A stretch of 22,804 nucleotides of DNA from Sulfurimonas sp. (GTDB lineage: Bacteria; Campylobacterota; Campylobacteria; Campylobacterales; Sulfurimonadaceae), in assembly GCA_015663215.1 (NCBI GenBank), contig DQSP01000090.1, forward strand, positions 1-22,804, written 5' to 3'. Below are positions 16,743-22,804 of the stretch, piece after piece; position 1 is the stretch's first letter, and each line of letters begins with the position of its first letter. The translations under genes were made by a program, and so were the position numbers. The notes beneath the pieces were generated by a model. It was given only the letters and a program-made list of their open reading frames with translations, did no database searches and had not been told where the DNA came from.

Positions 16743-18107
16743 TTACTGTTCCGTATTCATACTATCAAGAAACTCTTGATTACTTGGTTTTTTCGCCATT
16801 ATGTCGTAAATAAATTTGAGTGCTTTAACTTCACTATCTTGTTTATGTAACATTTGACGAAGAATAAATACTTTTTGTAAGTCTACTTTAGAAATAAGTA
16901 AATCATCTTTACGAGTACCTGATTTTAGGATATCGATTGCGGGGTAGATACGTCTGTCTGCAATTTTTCTATCGAGTACAACTTCCATATTACCCGTACC
17001 TTTGAACTCTTCAAAGATAACTTCATCCATACGGCTACCAGTATCTACAAGTGTCGTTGCAATGATAGTAAGACTTCCACCATTTTCGATGTTACGAGCT
17101 GCTCCAAAGAAACGCTTTGGTTTATGTAGAGCATTTGCATCCACACCACCTGAAAGTACTTTACCACTTGATGGTGTAACAGTGTTATAAGCACGAGCAA
17201 GACGAGTGATAGAGTCAAGAAGTATAACTACATCGCGACCCATTTCAACTTTACGTTTTGCTTTTTCTATAACCATTTCAGCCACTTTAACATGGTTTTT
17301 CGCAGGCATATCAAAAGTAGAGCTATAAACCTCACCTTTAACACTTCTTTCCATATCAGTAACTTCTTCAGGACGCTCATCAACAAGCAGAACAAGCAGG
17401 TCTATTTCAGGATGGTTGTTAGTGATACCATGTGCTATCTCTTTAAGCATCTCTGTTTTACCTGAACGCGGTGGTGCTACGATAAGACCACGTTGCCCTT
17501 TACCTATAGGAGAGAAAAGGTCAAGCATACGACCTGTTAAACCTTTTTCACGGTACTCTAAGTCTATACGCTCTTCAGGATAAAGTGGTACAAGGTTTTC
17601 AAAAAGTGGGCGTTTTTTACTCTCTTCTGGTGGCAGACCATTTACAGCTTCTATCTTTATGAGTGCATAATATCTCTCTTGATCTTTTGGAGGGCGAACC
17701 TGCCCCGTTACTACATCACCATTACGTAAGGCAAATCTTTTTATCTGTGTGTTAGAAACATAAGCATCATTTACAGACTCGTTAAAAGACTTGTCAATAG
17801 AACGGATAAAACCGTATCCATCTTGCATGATTTCTAAGATACCAGAAAAAAGAACAAATCCGCCTTGTTCAGTCTGTGCCTTTAAAATCTCAAAGATAAC
17901 ATCTTGGCGTTTAAGCTCTTGGGGATGCTCAACTTTTAACTCTTCAGCAATAGAGATTAACTCTTCGATACTTTTAGTACGAAGATCATCTATGCTTGTC
18001 CCTTTAGCAGGTGCATGTGTTCTTTTAGAGTTGTTACGATTGTTGTTATTTTTAGGATTTGAAGGTTTTGTGTTTTTTCGAGCTTGCTGTGAATTGTTTT
18101 CACTCAT
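16743..18107 (-). CDS. rho: Transcription termination factor Rho
   Basis: 454 residues. Order: an N-terminal Asn/Lys/Ser-rich disordered stretch (about 8-36) absent from E. coli Rho; the Rho N-terminal helical domain (38-80); the RNA-binding cold-shock domain (86-155, [29 protein letters not shown]); then the hexameric ATPase with Walker A APPRSGKT (211-218), [11 protein letters not shown], Walker [17 protein letters not shown] (293-308), Q-loop [15 protein letters not shown] and R-loop [10 protein letters not shown]. The product is an RNA-dependent helicase that ends transcripts. Start ATG 18107; the upstream TTGACT/TAAAAT promoter at 18189-18218 gives a leader of about 75 nt in which Rho autoregulation could act. 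murI follows after 3 nt. Confidence 0.97.
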   Translation of the reverse strand: MSENNSQQARKNTKPSNPKNNNNRNNSKRTHAPAKGTSIDDLRTKSIEELISIAEELKVEHPQELKRQDVIFEILKAQTEQGGFVLFSGILEIMQDGYGFIRSIDKSFNESVNDAYVSNTQIKRFALRNGDVVTGQVRPPKDQERYYALIKIEAVNGLPPEESKKRPLFENLVPLYPEERIDLEYREKGLTGRMLDLFSPIGKGQRGLIVAPPRSGKTEMLKEIAHGITNNHPEIDLLVLLVDERPEEVTDMERSVKGEVYSSTFDMPAKNHVKVAEMVIEKAKRKVEMGRDVVILLDSITRLARAYNTVTPSSGKVLSGGVDANALHKPKRFFGAARNIENGGSLTIIATTLVDTGSRMDEVIFEEFKGTGNMEVVLDRKIADRRIYPAIDILKSGTRKDDLLISKVDLQKVFILRQMLHKQDSEVKALKFIYDIMAKKPSNQEFLDSMNTEQ

Positions 18108-18157
18108 ATGTATGACTGCCTTAGTTTTATGATTGTTTTATATAGGGAGAGACTTTG

Positions 18158-18176
18158 AAGATACCTTGCATATCTT
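18158..18176 (-). other. Small stem-loop in the rho leader
   Basis: On the - strand AAGATA pairs with TATCTT (6 bp) around a 7-nt loop, within the predicted untranslated leader of rho and about 50 nt before its start. No U-run follows, so it is not an intrinsic terminator. It is weak and its role is unknown. Confidence 0.25.
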
Positions 18177-18188
18177 TTAAGTAGTGCA

Positions 18189-18218
18189 ATTTTACACTAA
18201 GTCAAGCCCTAAAGTCAA
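18189..18218 (-). promoter_or_regulatory. Sigma-70 promoter of the rho-murI-murD operon
   Basis: On the - strand: -35 TTGACT (18218-18213), 18-bp spacer, -10 TAAAAT (18194-18189). Transcription would start near 18182, about 75 nt before the rho ATG. It begins directly behind the stop of the MCP-like gene. The -35 lies in one of two CTTGACTT octamers repeated 13 bp apart. Confidence 0.6.
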
Positions 18219-18222
18219 GTTT

Positions 18223-19263
18223 TTAGCTTTTGAGACCATTTATACTATTTACAAGAGCCGATATGTCGACCTTTGCCTCGGTAAGTGTTTTTTGTGTTCT
18301 CTCTGCAAGTTTACGAACTTCATCAGCAACAACAGCAAAACCACGACCATGTTCACCCGCTCTTGCTGCTTCTATAGCTGCGTTTAATGCTAAAAGATTT
18401 GTCTGCTCAGCGATGTCGGCAATGGTACTTAATACAGTTGAGATATCTTGACTCTGATTTTGTAAGACCGAGAGCCTTTCATCAAATGCAAATTCATTAC
18501 TTCCATGGTTCTCTTTAGACTCAATAATTTCATCTTTTAAAATTTCAAGTTCTTCTTGGAGTTTTCCTATCTCTTCTTCATGTTCTTGAAGTAGCTCTTT
18601 ATGTGCAGACTCAATATTAAGAAGTTTAGTTTGTGTATTGTGTTTTTGAGCATTTAGCTCTCTGTTTTCTTGTAATAAAGATGCATTCCTTACTTTAAGT
18701 TCTTCGTCTGAACCTTTGTCTGTAACTGCAAATTTTTTGCTATTTGTTATTTCGTGATTAAGGTTTGCATTGTCTGTTTCTAATTCATTTATTTTGAGTT
18801 TTATTTTTTGGGATTCTTTAGATACTTTTTTAGAAACGAATAAGAAGCTTATAAATAAACCGATAAGTAAAAAACCAAGTGCAACTAAAAAGAGTGTTAG
18901 GTAAGAGGTCTCTGTAATAATTTTTTCTTTATACAAAGAAGTTGATGTTTGTAGCTCTATGTCAAACATTTCTAAATAAAGTCTTCGTAAATTTTCAATC
19001 TTTTGAGGAGTGATAGTACTTTCTTTAGACTCATGCAGTGCCAAAAAGATGAAAAGAACTTCTTCTTTTAGTTCTTGAGTAGGTTCCTGTGTTAGTAGCT
19101 TGTTCTGAGTTGCAAGTGAAAGATAGTAGAGTTTTGTCTTGATCTCTACAGGCAAATCAGTAGAAACACTATCAATCTCAAAAGCGAGTTTTTCATAATG
19201 CTCATTTATACTGAGTGCAAAAAGGGAGTGAAGTAATATAAAAAGTGTTAATAATATTTTCAT
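18223..19263 (-). CDS. MCP-like receptor with a minimal signalling tip and no HAMP domain
   Basis: 346 residues from ATG 19263 (a TTG six bases upstream is in frame but falls on the promoter). Residues 2-17 are an uncleaved or cleaved signal segment, 18-119 a helical periplasmic domain of unknown ligand, 121-143 a second membrane segment, 147-250 a long coiled coil without a HAMP motif, and 265-346 the methyl-accepting hairpin tip with the hallmark [20 protein letters not shown] and [18 protein letters not shown]. Only about 40 residues follow the tip, too few for the full methylation helices, so this is a truncated chemoreceptor. It can presumably contact CheA/CheW or other MCPs. Its natural stop and the promoter suggest a functional gene rather than a broken one. 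It stands just upstream of rho but rho has its own promoter. Confidence 0.88.
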   Translation of the reverse strand: MKILLTLFILLHSLFALSINEHYEKLAFEIDSVSTDLPVEIKTKLYYLSLATQNKLLTQEPTQELKEEVLFIFLALHESKESTITPQKIENLRRLYLEMFDIELQTSTSLYKEKIITETSYLTLFLVALGFLLIGLFISFLFVSKKVSKESQKIKLKINELETDNANLNHEITNSKKFAVTDKGSDEELKVRNASLLQENRELNAQKHNTQTKLLNIESAHKELLQEHEEEIGKLQEELEILKDEIIESKENHGSNEFAFDERLSVLQNQSQDISTVLSTIADIAEQTNLLALNAAIEAARAGEHGRGFAVVADEVRKLAERTQKTLTEAKVDISALVNSINGLKS

Positions 19264-19269
19264 ACTCAA

Positions 19270-19298
19270 ATTGTAGCAAAAAAAAGAGTGCTTGTCAT
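19270..19298 (-). promoter_or_regulatory. Sigma-70 promoter of the MCP-like gene, apparently leaderless
   Basis: On the - strand: -35 ATGACA (19298-19293, five of six consensus bases), exactly 17 bp spacer containing a T8 run, -10 TACAAT (19275-19270). Six bases separate the -10 from ATG 19263, so transcription should start at or next to the A of the start codon. No ribosome site exists, which fits a leaderless mRNA. Confidence 0.6.
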
Positions 19299-19348
19299 TA
19301 GGTTATGTAAGAAGTCTATTAAAGCAAGTGATAAAAGGCAAGTATCTT

Positions 19349-19367
19349 TGTGACATCTCCTGTCGCA
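19349..19367. promoter_or_regulatory. Inverted repeat (putative operator) ahead of the ATPase/WYL remnant
   Basis: TGTGACA-tctcc-TGTCGCA: six of seven positions of the arms are complementary, with a 5-bp centre. It sits immediately before CATAAT (19370-19375) and TATACT (19377-19382), either of which may be the -10, and 43 nt before ATG 19410, so a bound protein would block the promoter. WYL regulators bind such dyads near promoters of the accessory operons they control; a WYL domain is encoded downstream. The link is inference. Confidence 0.5.
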
Positions 19368-19409
19368 GGCATAATTTATACTCCTATTATCAAACAATAA
19401 AGGGATAAT

Positions 19410-20276
19410 ATGGCAACTATGGGATTTTTACAAAACAGTGAAACAACTACAAAACAAACAACTTCAATACTCGTTCCTGAGATATTTACACACGCTATCG
19501 CATTTGGTGAGACGGGGTGTGGAAAGACCTCTAGTTTTATCTATCCAAATCTTAAAGAACGTATGAAACTCAAGCATGGGGTGAGGATATAAACTTTATA
19601 CAGAAGATGGATGAGGATATGAGCTAGATAAGTTTTTTGATATCATTTTAAAACATGGGGATGATAATAAGTACTGGCAAAATAGTGCAAAATCACTTGG
19701 AGAACTTCTACTTAGTATACTTGGAGCAATAGAAAATATTGCAATTGCCTTAGAAAGAGTGGACCATGTAAAACGTGAGAAGTTTGAAAAATGTAAGCTT
19801 AGTGAAGGCTACTATCCTGCAAAAAGAACACTGCAAACTCTTCTGTATACATGTAATACTTTTGAAGCACTCAAGCATTTTATAAATGATTTAGGTATGC
19901 TAAGAGGTAGAATTGAAGAACTTATTTCTAAGGCAGCTAGATTTGCCATCGCCAATGAGGGGCAAAGTAGTGAGCTTAAAGCAAAACTTACTGTACTCAT
20001 TAGCACAAAAGAGGCACTTATAACTCTAATAGATGAGAGTAAAAATCAGTTTAAAGGTTTTGGTTCAGACTCAAATGAGAACTTAACACAAAACATTATA
20101 GGAACACTCATCGCACCTCTTATGTCACTTGCTAGAAATGAACACTTTAACACAAATGCATTTGATATAGTAAAGGCTCTTAATGCTGGAAAAATAGTTG
20201 TCATAAATGTAGAAGCACTCTCAAATGCGACAGTTGAGTCACTCAACAACAGCATACTCTATGAACTCTCTAAATG
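19410..20276 (+). pseudogene. Remnant of a VirD4/TraG-like P-loop ATPase
   Basis: Three frames of one ATPase gene. Frame A (19410-19580): 'SILVPEIFTHAIAFGETGCGKTSSFIYPNLKERMKLKHG' contains Walker A G-E-T-G-C-G-K-T-S; the frame stops at 19592. Frame B (19577-19621) reads WGEDINFIQKMDEDM. Frame C (from 19621) reads ELDKFFDIILKHGDDNKYWQ and continues through NIIGTLIAPLMSLARNEHF and GKIVVINVEALSNATVESLN to about 20276. This order resembles conjugative coupling-protein or HerA/FtsK-type ATPases. The stretch normally between K-H-G and W-G-E is missing, one base is lost near 19621, and everything after L-Y-E-L-S-K, including the Walker B F-I-D-E-A region expected next, is gone. ATG 19410 has a good AAAGGGA site. 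Function is lost; exact family uncertain. Confidence 0.75.
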
Positions 20277-21099
20277 CACGATTTATCGTGATGTCAATCG
20301 TCTGAACTTTTTTCCTATTGAGCTTCGTGATGGTATAGTCTATCTTGAAGAGGGCTATGACATAGCTGCCCCAGTACTTGAACATGAAGAGTTACTCATA
20401 GCTGAACTAGCATTTAGTTCTATCGCTGCAATTGATGAGACGACCGACAAAAAACTTCATACACTTAGAGCAAAACTAAGTACTCCTCTCTTTTTTAATC
20501 CCTATACCATCAAAGCAGAAAGTTTTGAAGCGATGAATAGAGACTCAGAACTTTGTAATAAAATAGAAGATGCAATCAAACAAAGAAATGTCTCTAAGGT
20601 GACCAATAACCAGATAGTATCTGAAGTAGACCCCTATAAACTCGTGGCATTTGATGGTATTTGGTATCTTCTAGCACGAGATAAAAAAGATGAAAAGATT
20701 AAGACTTATTTAGTAGCACATATAGAAGAATTTCGAGCTTCTGCTAAATGCTTTAGCGACTCCTACACTGACATAGATAAACTTCTTGAAAATGTTCATA
20801 CTGCATGGTTTGAAGATGGTAATAATTTTGTAGTAAAGGTAAAAGTCAAAAAAGAAATTGCCCACTACTTTAAGCTAAAAAAACACCTAAATTCTCAAGA
20901 GATATTTAGAGAAAATAGTGATGGAAGCTTAGTCGTGACATTTAAAGTGAGTTGTGATGAGGATGTAGATAAGCTTATAAAAGCATGGCTACCACATGTT
21001 GCGGTTATATCTCCTCTAAGACTTAGGAATAAGATAACAGCTGAACTTGAGCAGTATATTTATGAACTCAAAAAGAGTTCAGCTCAAATAGAAGTATAA
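19759..21099 (+). CDS. Chimeric ORF: ATPase fragment joined to a WYL-domain regulator lacking its HTH
   Basis: An open frame of 446 codons from GTG 19759 (the frame is open from 19615). Residues 1-172 belong to the ATPase remnant. From about 173 (T-I-Y-R-D-V-N-R-L) the sequence is that of a WYL regulator: the last part of the winged-helix recognition helix and wing (DGIVYLEEGY), a linker, the WYL domain (about 265-326, DPYKLVAFDGIWYLLARD with the W302-Y303-L304 triplet, then KTYLVAHIEEFR) and the WCX extension (350-435). The first 45-50 residues of the HTH domain are missing. WYL domains sense ligands, often nucleic-acid-related, and control defence and repair genes. No ribosome site precedes 19759, so expression is doubtful; the WYL half nevertheless has no stop or frameshift. 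It converges with the phosphatase gene, 8 nt apart. Confidence 0.72.
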   Translation: MDHVKREKFEKCKLSEGYYPAKRTLQTLLYTCNTFEALKHFINDLGMLRGRIEELISKAARFAIANEGQSSELKAKLTVLISTKEALITLIDESKNQFKGFGSDSNENLTQNIIGTLIAPLMSLARNEHFNTNAFDIVKALNAGKIVVINVEALSNATVESLNNSILYELSKCTIYRDVNRLNFFPIELRDGIVYLEEGYDIAAPVLEHEELLIAELAFSSIAAIDETTDKKLHTLRAKLSTPLFFNPYTIKAESFEAMNRDSELCNKIEDAIKQRNVSKVTNNQIVSEVDPYKLVAFDGIWYLLARDKKDEKIKTYLVAHIEEFRASAKCFSDSYTDIDKLLENVHTAWFEDGNNFVVKVKVKKEIAHYFKLKKHLNSQEIFRENSDGSLVVTFKVSCDEDVDKLIKAWLPHVAVISPLRLRNKITAELEQYIYELKKSSAQIEV

Positions 21100-21107
21100 T
21101 ATAAGTA

Positions 21108-21914
21108 CTAAGAGCTGTGCAGCTTTAAAAGAGGGTTGAGCATAGCTAAAAAATCATCACGAGCTTGTGCATTTGCACTTGCAATTATGTAGCCTTTGTG
21201 TGAGATAGGGTCTATCTCCACTCCTTGTAAGTCAGTTACAAATCCTCCACTGTTTTTAATAATTAAAAATGCAGCTGATAAATCCCATGCATGGGTGGAA
21301 TTTGGAAAGTAAGCTATATAGTTACTAAAAGCTCCTTTTGCCACCATACACATAGAGTAAGCAATACTCCCTCCAATAGACGTAAGCTTCTTGACCTTGT
21401 CTTCTTTAAAGAGCTGGTTGAGTGTTTTTACAATAGGGTGCTCGCGTTCTGGTTTAAAGTTTACAACTGCGACGCTAGGATTCGAACGAAGTGGCAGTGC
21501 TAACATTCCAATATAAGACTTTGCAGTTTTTTCAGTATGAAAAAATTCATTTGTGAAAGGATTAAAAACAATAGCGATAATTACCTCTCCTCTGTCAATA
21601 AGAGAAAGGTTTATAGCCGAAGTGTTTTCATGTGTTATAAATGCCCAAGTTCCATCAATGGGGTCAATAGCCCAATAAGGCTTGAAAATATCAAGCTCTT
21701 CACAGTTCTCCTCTCCCATAACCTGTATGTCAAAGTTGTCTTTTAAACGCTTTGCCATATAGTCTTGAACCTGCTGGTCAATACTACTAATAGGAGTTTC
21801 ATCTTCTTTAAACTCAAAGCTAAAAGTATTTGTTTCCCTAGCTTCACGAATAATACGACCCGCTTCATCAACTATCTGTTTTGCGATTATAAGGTATAGG
21901 GTATTTTGTGACAT
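21108..21914 (-). CDS. Inositol monophosphatase-family phosphatase
   Basis: 268 residues with all motifs of the Mg2+-dependent, Li+-sensitive phosphatase family: D47 region SSIDQQVQ, G-E-E (67-69), W-A-I-D84-P-I-D87-G-T (81-89), and the second metal motif H-A-W-D211-L-S-A-A (208-214) followed by NSGGFVTD. Members act on inositol phosphates, 3'-phosphoadenosine 5'-phosphate (CysQ), histidinol phosphate or fructose 1,6-bisphosphate; the sequence alone does not separate these, so no symbol is given. The start ATG 21914 is preceded by AAAAGGA and a TATAAT box (21938-21943). It is a single-gene unit, convergent with the WYL remnant and divergent from surE. Confidence 0.9.
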   Translation of the reverse strand: MSQNTLYLIIAKQIVDEAGRIIREARETNTFSFEFKEDETPISSIDQQVQDYMAKRLKDNFDIQVMGEENCEELDIFKPYWAIDPIDGTWAFITHENTSAINLSLIDRGEVIIAIVFNPFTNEFFHTEKTAKSYIGMLALPLRSNPSVAVVNFKPEREHPIVKTLNQLFKEDKVKKLTSIGGSIAYSMCMVAKGAFSNYIAYFPNSTHAWDLSAAFLIIKNSGGFVTDLQGVEIDPISHKGYIIASANAQARDDFLAMLNPLLKLHSS

Positions 21915-21937
21915 GAATTTTTCCTTTTGAGAGTTTT

Positions 21938-21943
21938 ATTATA
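21938..21943 (-). promoter_or_regulatory. -10 box for the inositol monophosphatase-family gene
   Basis: TATAAT on the - strand, 23 nt upstream of ATG 21914, with AAAAGGA between them as ribosome site. No clear -35. The rest of the 225-nt gap to surE holds only the surE promoter and one inverted repeat. Confidence 0.5.
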
Positions 21944-22072
21944 TCTTTAGAATGTTACACAAAGCTTATGACAGGACTTATCACTAATAGTAAAAAATAG
22001 AAGAATAGCTCACTAAATGATATATAAATACTCTAACCTTTGTTAGGTAAAACATATTAAATTTCAAACTTG

Positions 22073-22098
22073 CCCACTTATCATACATTTAAAGTGGG
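22073..22098. repeat. Inverted repeat upstream of surE
   Basis: CCCACTT (22073-22079) and AAGTGGG (22092-22098) are perfectly complementary around 12 bases; a G-U pair could add one step in RNA. It is GC-rich against an AT-rich background and lies directly upstream of the surE promoter. No gene on + ends before it and no T-run follows, so an operator is more likely than a terminator. Confidence 0.4.
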
Positions 22099-22127
22099 TA
22101 ATATTTCAGTTCTTATACACATTAGTG

Positions 22128-22133
22128 TAAAAT
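22128..22133 (+). promoter_or_regulatory. -10 box for surE
   Basis: TAAAAT, six bases before ATG 22140. An alternative TATACA lies at 22114-22119. Either gives a leader of at most about 15 nt, and no Shine-Dalgarno sequence is visible before the ATG. Confidence 0.45.
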
Positions 22134-22139
22134 ACCCCT

Positions 22140-22804
22140 ATGAAAAACAAATACAAAATTTTAGTAACAAACGATGATGGTTATGAGGCAAAAGGATTAC
22201 TCTCTTTAGTAGAGGCACTTAAAGAGTTAGAAGATGTGGCAGTGACAGTTGTAGCACCTGCAAACGAGAAGTCTGCTTGTGGGCATTCACTTACTCTAAC
22301 ACGACCTCTGCGTTTTGTGAGTGTTGGGGATGATTTTTATAAACTCGAAGATGGGACACCTACTGACTGCGTTTACCTCTCTCTTTCAACACTTTTTGAA
22401 GATGAAAAGCCTGACCTACTTGTAAGTGGTATTAATCGTGGTTCTAATATGGGTGAGGACATCACTTACTCTGGAACTGCAGCTGGTGCAATGGAGGGTG
22501 TTTTACATGACATTCCTTCTATTGCAATAAGTCAAGTGATGGACTTTGCAAACCCTGATGGAGATTTTTCTTTAGCTAAAAGTACTATTAAAAAGCTTGT
22601 GACAAAGATACGTGAGGGGAGTTTCCCTCTACCTAAACGCGAATTTTTAAATGTAAATATCCCAGCAGATACAAAAGAAGCGAAGATGCAAGTAACTTAT
22701 GCTGGCTTGAGACACTATGCCAATGACTCACATCTTCACAGAAATCCGAGAGGAGAAGAGTATCACTGGTTGGGTTTGCATCCACTTGATTTCTCTAAAC
22801 GCGA
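22140..22804 (+). CDS. surE: 5'/3'-nucleotidase SurE (partial, 3' end outside window)
   Basis: The first 221 codons. The N-terminus KILVTNDDGYEAKGL holds the metal-binding D-D pair of SurE; N-E-K-S-A-C-G-H-S-L-T-L, DGTPTDCVYLSL and SGINRGSNMGEDITYSGTAAGAMEG are the other family signatures. SurE removes phosphate from 5'- and 3'-nucleoside monophosphates and is linked to stationary-phase survival. ATG 22140 is the only start that gives the complete N-terminal motif; the reading frame has no ribosome site and a very short leader. Most of the family's length (about 250-265 residues) is present. The end is cut by the window, so nothing can be said about the downstream neighbour. Confidence 0.96.
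   Translation, partial: MKNKYKILVTNDDGYEAKGLLSLVEALKELEDVAVTVVAPANEKSACGHSLTLTRPLRFVSVGDDFYKLEDGTPTDCVYLSLSTLFEDEKPDLLVSGINRGSNMGEDITYSGTAAGAMEGVLHDIPSIAISQVMDFANPDGDFSLAKSTIKKLVTKIREGSFPLPKREFLNVNIPADTKEAKMQVTYAGLRHYANDSHLHRNPRGEEYHWLGLHPLDFSKR

Noticed and set aside
18010..18090. Asn/Lys/Ser-rich N-terminus of Rho as a novel domain
   Set aside because: Low-complexity N-terminal insertions are common in bacterial Rho; nothing specific such as a repeat or motif is seen.
19267..19269. TTG 19269 as start of the MCP-like gene
   Set aside because: It lies between the -10 box and the predicted transcription start, so it would not be in the mRNA; ATG 19263 begins the signal segment equally well.
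21108..21125. AGCTG-tg-CAGCT as a terminator for the convergent genes
   Set aside because: The loop of two bases is too small and no T-run follows; part of it simply encodes the C-terminus of the phosphatase.
22020..22050. AACCT...AGGTA in the surE upstream gap as a hairpin
   Set aside because: Only four base pairs match, which is within chance.
1..22804. CRISPR array, tRNA, rRNA, intact insertion sequence or integron
   Set aside because: No spaced direct repeats, cloverleaf-like segment, rRNA sequence, transposase or terminal inverted repeats were seen on either strand.

Overview
The window is AT-rich, gene-dense bacterial chromosome. Its gene content and order point to a Campylobacterota (Epsilonproteobacteria) genome. 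The run leuS - lptE-like - folC - M23 peptidase - bactofilin - mfd is, from memory, the block found in Campylobacter and Helicobacter. The style of the small proteins and the inserted diguanylate cyclase suggest a free-living relative such as Sulfurimonas. That genus-level call is inference; no database search was run.

Left part (1-8488, + strand): a tightly packed, probably co-transcribed block. It holds the 3' end of leuS, an LptE-like lipoprotein, a soluble diguanylate cyclase with an intact I-site, folC, a membrane-anchored M23 (Csd1/Pgp3-like) peptidase, a CcmA-like bactofilin, mfd and a YmdB-family phosphoesterase. Most junctions overlap or nearly touch. The theme is envelope assembly and cell shape, with folate synthesis and transcription-coupled repair attached.

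Middle (8494-14754): a divergent pair of unrecognised small genes (a disordered protein on -, a HAMP-like two-TM protein on +), then a 70-residue phage-CI-like HTH protein whose promoter overlaps a 20-bp perfect palindrome. On the - strand follow dnaX, a Spy/CpxP-like periplasmic protein and a P-type (Ca2+-type) cation ATPase broken by two single-base lesions.

Right part (14801-19263, - strand): rho, murI and murD form a compact operon (transcribed rho to murI to murD). Upstream of rho is a small MCP-like receptor with an apparently leaderless promoter.

Accessory scar (19300-21099, + strand): the most unusual region. A near-perfect inverted repeat sits at a promoter in front of the N-terminus of a VirD4/TraG-like P-loop ATPase. 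The ATPase has an internal deletion and a frameshift, and is then joined in frame to the C-terminal part of a WYL-domain transcriptional regulator. The ATPase lacks its Walker B region and the regulator lacks its DNA-binding domain, so this looks like the eroded remnant of a mobile or defence island.

The window ends with an inositol-monophosphatase-family gene (-) and the 5' part of surE (+). No tRNA, rRNA, CRISPR array or intact insertion sequence was seen. No gap without a gene exceeds 300 bases.
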